Source: DASUFP01 sp036274495
GTDB taxonomy: Bacteria; Bacteroidota; Bacteroidia; AKYH767-A; OLB10
Assembly (NCBI GenBank): GCA_036274495.1
Contig: DASUFP010000100.1
Coordinates: 1 to 64,000, forward strand
Reading direction: 5' to 3'
Length of the DNA stretch: 64,000 nucleotides
Within the stretch, counting starts at the first letter, position 1; each line of letters starts with the position of its first letter. Below are positions 53,047 to 61,154 of the stretch, in pieces. The notes under the pieces were generated by a model. The model was not told where the DNA came from. It did not search any database and saw nothing but the letters and a program-made list of their open reading frames with translations. A program made the translations under genes and the position numbers.

Positions 53047-54069
53047 TTACCGATTATTTTTAGTGTAGTCTGTTAGCATCAGCTTCAGATTATTATTATA
53101 CTTATTGTGTAACTGCAATGATAGCGTTTGTTGGTTTTTTCTGTATCTCATAAATCCCATAAACCATGTATTGTCAGGAAGCTTTTTGTTTTTGAAATCA
53201 AATAAATAATTTTCTTTATGGTGTAACGGGAGGTAGATTATTTCGGTAAGAATTTTACCAATTAATTTATATTTCAATTCGCACTTTTCAATAAAGCTTT
53301 TACCACTGCCAAATGTGTTATAAAGACTATCAAGCTGCATTGCTCCGTGCATTATATGATCAGTATAAATTTTTTCGTCTTCTAGCAAATGCGTGTATTT
53401 TATTTTTTCCGGAGAAGCATCGCCATAATAATGCGATAAAAATGCAATAGCGCCCTGTTCACCTACAAGTGTTGCAAAATTTTCATTGAAATCAGCTGAG
53501 TCAGCTAAAAATAAAGTTGAGTGGGTCAATTCATGAATAATTAATTCCGCCAATTGTCCGGGGCCTCTTTTTAGTTGGCCGGATAAAACCGGATCACTCA
53601 GGAATCCCAGTGTAGACCAGGCTTCCGGGCAATATATATCAGACTCATATCCCTCATTTCGTATACACTGTGCTTCTTTAATGGCTCGCTTCTCATCAAA
53701 AAAGCCCTTGTACGGCAACTGACCGAGTATTGGATAGGTCCAGCTTTTGGCTTCCAAACTAAATGGCCGGCAACCTGTAACAACCCAAAGTACAGGCTTG
53801 TCATGCTGATTATAAAATTTGGTATAGTTGGATGATTTATGGAGTCCTAACGAATCAATTGCGAATGCACGGACCTTTGTTATGTATAGTAGTTTTTCAC
53901 GATACAGCGAATCTGAATCAGGAGATGAGATATACGCTGAAACAGGTACTGAGCTCCAGTTTAAAGATAACTGGCCGCTGAGTTGTAAAAATCCATATAT
54001 CAGGAAATGAATATTCCAAAGAAGGTAAACAGCTACTGCAATAAAAATAAATCTGAGGAATTTACGCAT
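53047..54069 (-). CDS. Putative aminopeptidase, HExxH metallopeptidase (DUF2265-like)
   Basis: A 340-residue membrane-anchored metallopeptidase. One N-terminal hydrophobic segment (about 4-24) could be an anchor or signal. The zinc site is HELTH in LIIHELTHSTLFLA (about residues 178-190), followed at about 20 residues by NENFATLVGEQGA, which supplies the glutamate ligand: a gluzincin arrangement as in the predicted aminopeptidase family COG4324. The protein is 24 bp after the DUF2723 gene on the same strand. Substrate unknown; the catalytic residues are intact. Confidence 0.8.
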   Translation of the reverse strand: MRKFLRFIFIAVAVYLLWNIHFLIYGFLQLSGQLSLNWSSVPVSAYISSPDSDSLYREKLLYITKVRAFAIDSLGLHKSSNYTKFYNQHDKPVLWVVTGCRPFSLEAKSWTYPILGQLPYKGFFDEKRAIKEAQCIRNEGYESDIYCPEAWSTLGFLSDPVLSGQLKRGPGQLAELIIHELTHSTLFLADSADFNENFATLVGEQGAIAFLSHYYGDASPEKIKYTHLLEDEKIYTDHIMHGAMQLDSLYNTFGSGKSFIEKCELKYKLIGKILTEIIYLPLHHKENYLFDFKNKKLPDNTWFMGFMRYRKNQQTLSLQLHNKYNNNLKLMLTDYTKNNR

Positions 54070-54093
54070 CGGGTAGGTAAGGCATGGAAAAAA

Positions 54094-56013
54094 CTAGGGT
54101 GATCTGAATACAAAGGGTAGGTGTTTCTTTACTTTTCGCTGTAGCGTTTTAATTTTTAAATAGGATTCCTCTGCCTTATTGTAATGTATTGTGTCATTGG
54201 TAGATTTATAAAAGTTCCTGTGAAAATCTAACATTGCTTCAAAATCTACCAGTTTGTCTGTGGCAGCAGGTTCACGCAAGGTTATATCTGAATTTAACCA
54301 TTTAAAAGGAAGGTCAAGAAAAGATAAGCCTAAATGGGTTGGTTTAGTACTCACAAAACATCCGGAAACATAGGAAGAGCTGGTCATAAGGCCATTTTGC
54401 ATCAGAAAAACAAAGGCTTTTGGATCGACCATGAAAGCGGTATTATTTGCTATACAATATTTCTGAATGGCAGTAACCGCCACTTTATAGGCATTCATTA
54501 ATTCTGGTGTATCCAAGGTACAGCCGGTATTATATTTTTCTTGTGGATGAACTGTGCCCAGCAAATTGGTAAAATTGTCATATGGTTCACGAATTTGATT
54601 GTAAAAACCGGGATATAAAATCGGAAGGGTTTTGTAATTTGTAAACTTCAGATCATAATTTAATACAGTGAGATCTTTTCTGAATCCTTCAGCTATTCTG
54701 TAATAATTGTATTGAATGACCAATGTCCAGTCTGAAATCAATATAACTGCATTTTTGGGTGCTGACTTATCAAGCATTGACATCAGTGATTGACTAATAT
54801 TAAAATCAGACTTGTCGGTTTTTGAATAATTTAATACCGGACTGCTGATTGCAAGTAAAGGCAATAAATAATAAAGTGAATCCTTTTTAATTACTATACG
54901 AGCCAGACCCAAAGCCGCCAAAAGGGGTAAGATTGTAAAGGCGGGAATAAGGTAAGCATCAGTATCGGAAGTTTGATCAATTCTTAACTGGTAAATCAGG
55001 ATCACTAAAAAGTAGCCAAAGGAAATCAATAACAGCCTGTAGTATTTTTTACTTAACAATACCCATATGCCGATAAGCATAAATGGAATAAAAAATAAAA
55101 ATTGATCTATAATCAAATGCATGAAGTAGGGTAGGCGCATAGCTATAATACCATTAACTTCCTGAGCGGTATTTTTCATCCATGCACCACCGGCCAGGTG
55201 ATACAGTAATCTTGAAAACGAATCGGGATTGCCAAATTCAAAGGGAAAGTTTTCTGAAGCTCTTATATAAATCCAGCCATAAAATAGTATGCATACAATT
55301 CCCGATACAAAAGCTAACTGATATACTGCTCCCGGCAATGGCCACCATTTAATTTTTGAATCAGGGTTAAGCGGTTTTTTATTCTTTTTATTTTGTGGAC
55401 GTGCATTTGGGATATCAAACACGCCGGGGTAAGTTAAAAGAACCAGAAAAGGTAACAGCAACACCATTGTCAAATGGTGGTTTGATAAGCCCAAACCAAC
55501 TCCTATTCCGGCTATCAAAATATTTTTAAATGAAGGGTTTAATGCGTTTCCAATTATGCCATAAACAGCCAGTGCAGTTGCCAATGCCTGAAAAGCATAT
55601 ACTTCTACGCTATTGGACCAATACCAGACAGTGACCCCATAACTGTATGCTGCAGCAGAAGTAACAGCAACCAATCCGGACCATTTTGTTTCAGGAAATA
55701 GCTTTTTAATCAAATCATTTGCAGTGAGATATACCAGCAAACCTGCGATACCGCTGCAGCACGCAGAAAATAGGACTAAAGACCATACATGGTTGCCTGT
55801 GAAAAGGGTAATAATCTGGCTCCAAAAATGACCAAGAGTAACGTAGGCCGGAAAGCCCGGGGGATGGGCAATGGACATTAATTTGGTCACAAGAGCGAAT
55901 TCTGCTGCATCCGCAAACCCTAATGAATGAGTCGCATTAGCCAGGTAACAACTTACCGGAACCAAGACTGAAATTAAACCATAAAGCACAAATGTGACTC
56001 TTCGTGATTGCAT
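54094..56013 (-). CDS. DUF2723 multi-spanning membrane protein (glycosyltransferase-like)
   Basis: A 639-residue protein with about ten to twelve transmembrane segments in the first 420 residues and a soluble C-terminal part. It shows the DUF2723 pattern: an acidic pair in the first loop (LGFADAAEFAL, residues about 31-41) then IAHPPGFPAYVTLG. Known for the family: distant relatives of protein O-mannosyltransferases that probably transfer sugars from a lipid-linked donor outside the membrane. T9SS bacteria often have several. It may glycosylate secreted proteins, but this is inferred. It may be co-transcribed with the peptidase gene. Confidence 0.88.
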   Translation of the reverse strand: MQSRRVTFVLYGLISVLVPVSCYLANATHSLGFADAAEFALVTKLMSIAHPPGFPAYVTLGHFWSQIITLFTGNHVWSLVLFSACCSGIAGLLVYLTANDLIKKLFPETKWSGLVAVTSAAAYSYGVTVWYWSNSVEVYAFQALATALAVYGIIGNALNPSFKNILIAGIGVGLGLSNHHLTMVLLLPFLVLLTYPGVFDIPNARPQNKKNKKPLNPDSKIKWWPLPGAVYQLAFVSGIVCILFYGWIYIRASENFPFEFGNPDSFSRLLYHLAGGAWMKNTAQEVNGIIAMRLPYFMHLIIDQFLFFIPFMLIGIWVLLSKKYYRLLLISFGYFLVILIYQLRIDQTSDTDAYLIPAFTILPLLAALGLARIVIKKDSLYYLLPLLAISSPVLNYSKTDKSDFNISQSLMSMLDKSAPKNAVILISDWTLVIQYNYYRIAEGFRKDLTVLNYDLKFTNYKTLPILYPGFYNQIREPYDNFTNLLGTVHPQEKYNTGCTLDTPELMNAYKVAVTAIQKYCIANNTAFMVDPKAFVFLMQNGLMTSSSYVSGCFVSTKPTHLGLSFLDLPFKWLNSDITLREPAATDKLVDFEAMLDFHRNFYKSTNDTIHYNKAEESYLKIKTLQRKVKKHLPFVFRSP

Positions 56014-56090
56014 AGAATAGTTTAATCAAAAAGAACAAAAGATTTTAAAGATAATAAGTAGTCTGTAAATTTAAAAATAACTTTAAATGC

Positions 56091-56117
56091 AAATGCCCCG
56101 AAAATTCCGGGGCATTT
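56091..56117 (-). terminator. Likely terminator downstream of 159-aa exported protein gene
   Basis: A 10-bp stem AAATGCCCCG / CGGGGCATTT with a 7-base loop. Read on the minus strand it is followed by a T-rich stretch (TTTGCATTT), so it is a weaker terminator than the others here. Confidence 0.6.
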
Positions 56118-56135
56118 AAATGGTGTATACAATTT

Positions 56136-56615
56136 TTAACGAATACGTTTCACTTCGCTGTAAAGTGGAATTTCTTCCATTAAAGCTGCTTTGATTTCTG
56201 TGAGGAGATATAATTCTGCCTGATAAAATTCCATTGCTGTTTCGGAACCTACTGCTTTCTTCATGGCGTTATAGTACTTTTCAAGCAGCTTGTCGTTTTT
56301 GATAGATATAGCCATTGATTTTTTGGTAACAGCATCGGCTTTTTCGGGAGTCATTTCTTTAAATGCCATTGCAACTTCATTGATAAGATCAATCCGCTCT
56401 TTACCAATTTGTTTTCTTTCAACCTCGTATTGGTCGTATACAGGCCAAAACTTAGCTGATTGTTCGGGAGTAAGAGTGATCAGGCTGGCTACCAGTTCCT
56501 TTTTTTCTTTACCGAAAACAGCTTGAATAGCATCTACATCCTCTTTGTATGTTGACTGAGCGAATAGGCCTGATGCAGCCAAAGTGATTGCGGCGGTGAT
56601 AAATAATTTTTTCAT
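56136..56615 (-). CDS. Small exported helical protein, Spy/CpxP-like
   Basis: A 159-residue secreted protein. A signal peptide (1-19) ends GLFAQ. The mature chain is almost wholly helical and charged. It contains LITLTPEQSAKFWPVYDQYE (LTxxQ-type motif, about residues 46-65), as in periplasmic Spy/CpxP chaperone proteins. It lies about 40 bp after the acyl-CoA dehydrogenase gene on the same strand. The Spy-like assignment is from this motif only. Confidence 0.7.
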   Translation of the reverse strand: MKKLFITAAITLAASGLFAQSTYKEDVDAIQAVFGKEKKELVASLITLTPEQSAKFWPVYDQYEVERKQIGKERIDLINEVAMAFKEMTPEKADAVTKKSMAISIKNDKLLEKYYNAMKKAVGSETAMEFYQAELYLLTEIKAALMEEIPLYSEVKRIR

Positions 56616-56655
56616 GATAATTTGGATTTGAATTAGGTTTAATTAATCAGGGTAA

Positions 56656-58443
56656 TTAATAACAGTATTTATTTTCTGAAATCAATTTAGCAGCAACTCT
56701 TCTTCTGGCCTCTTTAGTATTAAAAGCAGGAGTTTTTGTAAATCGCTTTAAGCCCATCATCATAACTCGTTGTTCGTCGCCTTCAGCCATTGAGTTAATT
56801 GCATTTTTACCCGCGACAAATATCTTGTCTGCGCTGTCATTCAGAAAAACTCCAAGAATATCTAGATGTTCGGGTTTCTTTAATTCGGGGGCGGTTGATG
56901 CCAGTTTTTCAACTCTGAGTAATACTGATTCTGCAGCATATAAATCAATAATCATGTCAGAAATATTCATGATGATTTCCTGCTCTTTTGCCAGCTGCAT
57001 CATATATTTTTGAACTGCAGCACCCGCCACCATCAGGATACCTTTTTTGAGGTTGGCAATTAATTTTTTCTCAGTTCCAAAGGGAATATCATCACCATTA
57101 CTGAAGTCGGGTACGGACAACAAATCTTTCTGAACCTGTTGCGCCGGTGTCATCAAATCAAGTGAACCTTTCATTGCTTTCTTAAGCAGCATATCAACAA
57201 TCAGCATCCGGTTGATTTCATTTGTTCCTTCAAAAATACGGTTGATGCGGGAATCTCTGTAAGCTCTGTCCATCGGATAATCGGATGAGTATCCGTAACC
57301 ACCATATACCTGTACTCCTTCGTCTACAACATAATCCAGTACTTCTGATCCGAACACTTTGAGTATGGCACACTCTACAGCATATTCTTCAGCTGCTCCA
57401 AGCAATGCGTGAGCAAAATCCTGCCCTTCATCAAGCAGTTGTTTTTCCATTTCATCAATCTGATGACTTACACGATATAAAGCAGATTCAAGGACAAATA
57501 TTCTGATAGCCTGTTCGGCCAGTTTGTAGCGAATGGCACCGAATTTTGAAATCGGTAATTTAAATTGCTCTCTCTGGTTTGCATACGTTACCGTTAAAGT
57601 ACTTGATCGTTTACAACCACCCAAGGCGGCACCGGCTAATTTTGCGCGGCCAATGTTCAATATGTTAAACGCAATGAGATGCCCTTTTCCAATTTCACCA
57701 AGGAGATTTTCGGCCGGCACTTTACAATCAGCGAAAAACACCTGCCGGGTCGAAGAACCCTTTATACCCATCTTATGTTCTTCTTCTCCCAGAGTGAGTC
57801 CCGGCGTTTCCTTTTCGACAATAAAACCGGTGAACTTATCGCCATCAACCTGAGCAAAAACAATAAACAAATCAGCAAAGCCTGCATTAGTAATCCACAT
57901 TTTCTGACCATTCAGAGTATAATATTTTCCGTCCGGGTCAAGTATGGCTTTTGTTTTTGCTGCAAGCGCGTCAGAGCCGGAACCGGGCTCTGTAAGGCAA
58001 TAGGAGGCTTTCCACTGCCCTGATGCAAGTTTGGGCAGGTATTTGGATTTTTGTTCCTTGGTACCAAAATAGAGGATAGGCAACGTTCCAATGCCTGTAT
58101 GGGCAGCATTCGCTACAGCAAAGGAATGACCGGCACCGAGTTTTTCGGTCATTAGCATACTTGTAATGAAATCTTTTCCAAACCCACCGTATTCTTCAGG
58201 AACCGCAACCCCGAGAAGCCCAAGATCACCGGCCTTGTTCATAATTGACAGCATTAACCCCGGTTCCATCGCATCAATACGGTCAAGAATCGGGAATACT
58301 TCTGCCTCCAGAAAGTCTTCAGCCATTGCAGCCATCATATGGTGTTCTTCCGTGAAGGATTCAGGTATAAAAACGGAGTGGAAATCGCTTTCTTTAATAA
58401 GAAATTCCCCACCTTTTAAAGTGGTGTTTTGGGTACTGATCAT
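56656..58443 (-). CDS. Acyl-CoA dehydrogenase (FadE/VLCAD type)
   Basis: A 595-residue flavoprotein for the first step of beta-oxidation. The FAD/substrate region has YCLTEPGSGSDALAAKTKA and MWITNAGFADLFIVFAQVDG. The catalytic glutamate is in RIFEGTNEINR, a VLCAD-like position. The C-terminal 150 residues are an extra helical domain seen in very-long-chain enzymes and long FadE forms of the phylum. A TAATTTTG -7 box lies 14 bases before the start codon. Upstream is a terminator for the outer-membrane protein gene, so this gene starts its own unit. Confidence 0.94.
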   Translation of the reverse strand: MISTQNTTLKGGEFLIKESDFHSVFIPESFTEEHHMMAAMAEDFLEAEVFPILDRIDAMEPGLMLSIMNKAGDLGLLGVAVPEEYGGFGKDFITSMLMTEKLGAGHSFAVANAAHTGIGTLPILYFGTKEQKSKYLPKLASGQWKASYCLTEPGSGSDALAAKTKAILDPDGKYYTLNGQKMWITNAGFADLFIVFAQVDGDKFTGFIVEKETPGLTLGEEEHKMGIKGSSTRQVFFADCKVPAENLLGEIGKGHLIAFNILNIGRAKLAGAALGGCKRSSTLTVTYANQREQFKLPISKFGAIRYKLAEQAIRIFVLESALYRVSHQIDEMEKQLLDEGQDFAHALLGAAEEYAVECAILKVFGSEVLDYVVDEGVQVYGGYGYSSDYPMDRAYRDSRINRIFEGTNEINRMLIVDMLLKKAMKGSLDLMTPAQQVQKDLLSVPDFSNGDDIPFGTEKKLIANLKKGILMVAGAAVQKYMMQLAKEQEIIMNISDMIIDLYAAESVLLRVEKLASTAPELKKPEHLDILGVFLNDSADKIFVAGKNAINSMAEGDEQRVMMMGLKRFTKTPAFNTKEARRRVAAKLISENKYCY

Positions 58444-58457
58444 GGCAGCTTTTTCCT

Positions 58458-58465
58458 CAAAATTA
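58458..58465 (-). promoter_or_regulatory. -7 box of acyl-CoA dehydrogenase gene
   Basis: TAATTTTG on the minus strand, 14 bases before the start codon. The -33 element is not clear. Confidence 0.4.
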
Positions 58466-58521
58466 GTTAATATTCAGTTCTGAAATTGAAGAAATTGATA
58501 AGGAATTATAAAATTTTATGA

Positions 58522-58550
58522 GAAAAAAAAGCCCCGGAATCCCCGGGGCT
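58522..58550 (-). terminator. Rho-independent terminator after beta-barrel gene
   Basis: On the minus strand a GC-rich stem AGCCCCGG / CCGGGGCT is followed by a run of eight T. Confidence 0.85.
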
Positions 58551-58567
58551 ACAGTACTTTATGATGA

Positions 58568-59170
58568 TTATTTTCCAAGCGTATAGCTCAACGAAATCTT
58601 TATTAAACTATTCTTCAGATCACCACCTTCGTAATCGGCAATATTTGACAGTCCCAGGTTATAATTAACTGCTATTCCAAGCGGGGTTTTAAACTCGTAA
58701 CCTAAGCCGAAACCTATCCCAACATCAGTGCTTTTGTAATCATCTTTAAATTTATGGGTAGCATTGCCATTTTGATATTCTGATTCGCCATCAACGGTTA
58801 CACCCATCAAAAAACCTATATACGGTCCAAAGTCAAAGTGTAATCCGTTTTCAAGGTTGTACCGTCCCCAAATGGGTACTTCGATATAATTTAAGTTATA
58901 AGGAATTTTATCAGTACCATCATCAAACTTAGCCCCTTTTGAAGAAAATAATAACTGAGGGTGAATAGAAATATTATCGGTTGCAGGAATGTTTACTTCG
59001 TATCCAATGTGAAACGAAATGCGCATGGAATTGTCCTTAGCATCATCACCACTAAAATTAGCAAAATTAGCTCCGAATAGAGGGCCGTTTGTCAATTGAG
59101 CTTTTGAAGCGGTGTTTATAAACAAGAGCGAAGAAATCAATGCAACCAGGAATACTATTTTCTTTTTCAT
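58568..59170 (-). CDS. Outer-membrane beta-barrel protein (PorT-like family)
   Basis: A 200-residue outer-membrane protein. It has a signal peptide (1 to about 24, ending SKAQ). The mature chain alternates polar and aromatic residues in about eight strands: FGANFANFSG, NYIEVPIWGRYN, HFDFGPYIGFLMG and VGIGFGLGYEF. This matches the OMP_b-brl_2 family, to which PorT belongs. The ATG at 59170 is chosen; a TTG two codons earlier is possible. It lies between the thiolase and acyl-CoA dehydrogenase genes, with a terminator behind it. Transport of fatty acids is conceivable but not shown. Confidence 0.82.
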   Translation of the reverse strand: MKKKIVFLVALISSLLFINTASKAQLTNGPLFGANFANFSGDDAKDNSMRISFHIGYEVNIPATDNISIHPQLLFSSKGAKFDDGTDKIPYNLNYIEVPIWGRYNLENGLHFDFGPYIGFLMGVTVDGESEYQNGNATHKFKDDYKSTDVGIGFGLGYEFKTPLGIAVNYNLGLSNIADYEGGDLKNSLIKISLSYTLGK

Positions 59171-59257
59171 TTTCAAATGAGTTATAAGATTTTAGTAATT
59201 GTCCTGATAAATACTTTTCCCCGGAAGGTGTCTGAATCTCAATATCAGGAATTTCTC

Positions 59258-60436
59258 TTAATTAAGAAATTCAAATATTCCGGCTGCTCCCTGGCCCGAT
59301 CCTACGCACATGGTAACCATCCCGTATTTGCTTTTACGGCGATGCATTTCACTGAAGAGCTGAACGGAGAGTTTGGCGCCGGTACATCCTAACGGATGAC
59401 CCAGAGCAATAGCTCCGCCATTTACGTTCACCCTGGAGGGGTCAAGTCCTAATTCGCGAATTACTGCCAGTGATTGGGAAGCAAAGGCTTCATTCAGTTC
59501 GATCAGATCAATTTCACTCAATTTCAATCCTCCCCTTTTTAAAGCCATTGGAATGGCCTCAATCGGTCCGATTCCCATAATTCGGGGTTCTACTCCTGCT
59601 ACCGCATAAGTTACCAGCCGTGCGATGGGTTTTACGTTGAGCGTTTTGAGCATTTTTTCGGATACCACCAGGACAAATGCGGCGCCGTCACTTGTTTGTG
59701 AGGAATTGCCTGCGGTAACTGTGCCTTTGGCGTCAAATACAGGTTTGAGCAGTGCAAGCTTCTCAAGACTCGTATCAGAGCGGGGGCCCTCGTCAACTTC
59801 CATAATTGACTTGCGTACCTGTTTCTTTTCAGTTGCATCGAGATACGTTTCTTCAACTGTCACGGGTACAATTTCATCCTTGAAATATCCGGCAGATATT
59901 GCTTTAATTGCCTTCTGGTGTGAAGACAAAGCAAACGTGTCCTGATCTTCCCTGCTGACTTTGTATTCTCGTGCGACGGCTTCGGCGGTAAGACCCATGC
60001 CCCAATACCAATCCGGATGGTTTTTGGCAATTTCATAATTGGGAACTATCCGCCATCCCCCGAAAGGAATTGGAGACATCGTTTCAACTCCGCCGGCAAT
60101 AATACAATCGGCCAAACCTGCTTGTATTTTTGATGCAGCAATTGCGATTGTTTCGAGACCTGATGAACAATACCTGTTAACGGTCATGCCCGGCACTTTC
60201 ACCGTATCGAGACTCATCAGCGAAATCATCCTTCCGACATTCAGTCCCTGTTCAGCTTCAGGTGTCGCATTTCCGACAATTAAATCATCAACAAGATTTT
60301 TATCAAGTTGAGGAACTGAGGACATCAGGTGCCTTATAACAACTGCGGCAAGGTCATCAGCACGGGTAAAACGAAAAGACCCCTTAGGTGCTTTGCCAAC
60401 AGCTGATCGGTAACCGGCAACAATAAAAGCTTCCAT
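59258..60436 (-). CDS. Acetyl-CoA C-acyltransferase (thiolase, FadA type)
   Basis: A 392-residue thiolase for the last step of beta-oxidation. The nucleophile is Cys90 in NRYCSSGLETIA. The catalytic His lies in NGGAIALGHPLGCTGAK and the second Cys in CVGSGQGAAGIFE. It lies 6 bp after the MORN-repeat gene. A FadN-like gene further upstream and an acyl-CoA dehydrogenase downstream complete a fadNAE-like order. Confidence 0.95.
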   Translation of the reverse strand: MEAFIVAGYRSAVGKAPKGSFRFTRADDLAAVVIRHLMSSVPQLDKNLVDDLIVGNATPEAEQGLNVGRMISLMSLDTVKVPGMTVNRYCSSGLETIAIAASKIQAGLADCIIAGGVETMSPIPFGGWRIVPNYEIAKNHPDWYWGMGLTAEAVAREYKVSREDQDTFALSSHQKAIKAISAGYFKDEIVPVTVEETYLDATEKKQVRKSIMEVDEGPRSDTSLEKLALLKPVFDAKGTVTAGNSSQTSDGAAFVLVVSEKMLKTLNVKPIARLVTYAVAGVEPRIMGIGPIEAIPMALKRGGLKLSEIDLIELNEAFASQSLAVIRELGLDPSRVNVNGGAIALGHPLGCTGAKLSVQLFSEMHRRKSKYGMVTMCVGSGQGAAGIFEFLN

Positions 60437-60442
60437 TCCCTG

Positions 60443-61111
60443 TTATTTTTTAGGAGTAGGGCCGGCAGGAGGGGTTTTGGAAGGTGCTGGAGTAGGAGAT
60501 ACTGAAGTTCCGGCAGGCGCAGTCCCGGGAGTTTTATTTTTCGCATCGGCAGCTTTTTTCGCAGCAGCCTTTTTCTCGGCTTCTGCTTGTGCAGCTGCAG
60601 CTTCTGCCACATCAACACCATCTTTGTATGTTGCCTGGCTGACTACAGTTCCCTTGCGGTTATAAATCTTCCATTCCCCGTCACGTTGTCCATACTTGTA
60701 TGAAGTTTCAGACTGTATTTCGCCCGATTCAAAATATTTAATCCATTTTCCGTGCTTTTTGCCCTCCAGGTATTCCCCTTCAATCTTCACACTTCCTGAA
60801 TAGTAATAACGCACATAGGTACCTTCTTTCACCCCATATTGGTACTCAGTTTCTTCCATGATTTTACCATACGGGTAAAATCGTTTCGATATGCCATGGC
60901 GGACATCATTTACGTACTCAATTTCATGAATAATTTCTCCATTACTGCTGTAGTACTTCCAGACACCCTGTTTCTGGCCAATTTCATCTGTCTTGTTACG
61001 GTGTTTTTCCTTACCAGGAGCATATTGAGGCTTTTGCTCGGTCTGTGCAGCAGATAAAAAAGGAAGCAAAGATAAAAACACGAGCAGCCTACAGGCGAAT
61101 TTCAGTACCAT
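60443..61111 (-). CDS. Exported MORN-repeat (YwqK-like) protein
   Basis: A 222-residue exported protein. The signal peptide (1 to about 21) ends SAAQ. The middle holds about six MORN/YwqK-type repeats of 22-24 residues, for example GVWKYYSSNGEIIHEIEY, GISKRFYPYGKIMEETEY and GKWIKYFESGEIQSETSY. The C-terminal 60 residues are Ala/Lys/Pro-rich and look disordered. Although such proteins are often labelled antitoxins, no toxin lies nearby. The start is the ATG at 61111; a TTG precedes it by one codon. It may be periplasmic or surface-attached; its role in a fatty-acid oxidation cluster is unexplained. Confidence 0.82.
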   Translation of the reverse strand: MVLKFACRLLVFLSLLPFLSAAQTEQKPQYAPGKEKHRNKTDEIGQKQGVWKYYSSNGEIIHEIEYVNDVRHGISKRFYPYGKIMEETEYQYGVKEGTYVRYYYSGSVKIEGEYLEGKKHGKWIKYFESGEIQSETSYKYGQRDGEWKIYNRKGTVVSQATYKDGVDVAEAAAAQAEAEKKAAAKKAADAKNKTPGTAPAGTSVSPTPAPSKTPPAGPTPKK

Positions 61112-61154
61112 CAACGGATTTTTGGATTTATGGGCTAAAGTTACAAATCTAAAT

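Noticed and set aside
60443..61111. YwqK-type antitoxin of a toxin-antitoxin pair
   Set aside because: The repeats fit, but the protein has a signal peptide and no toxin gene is adjacent.
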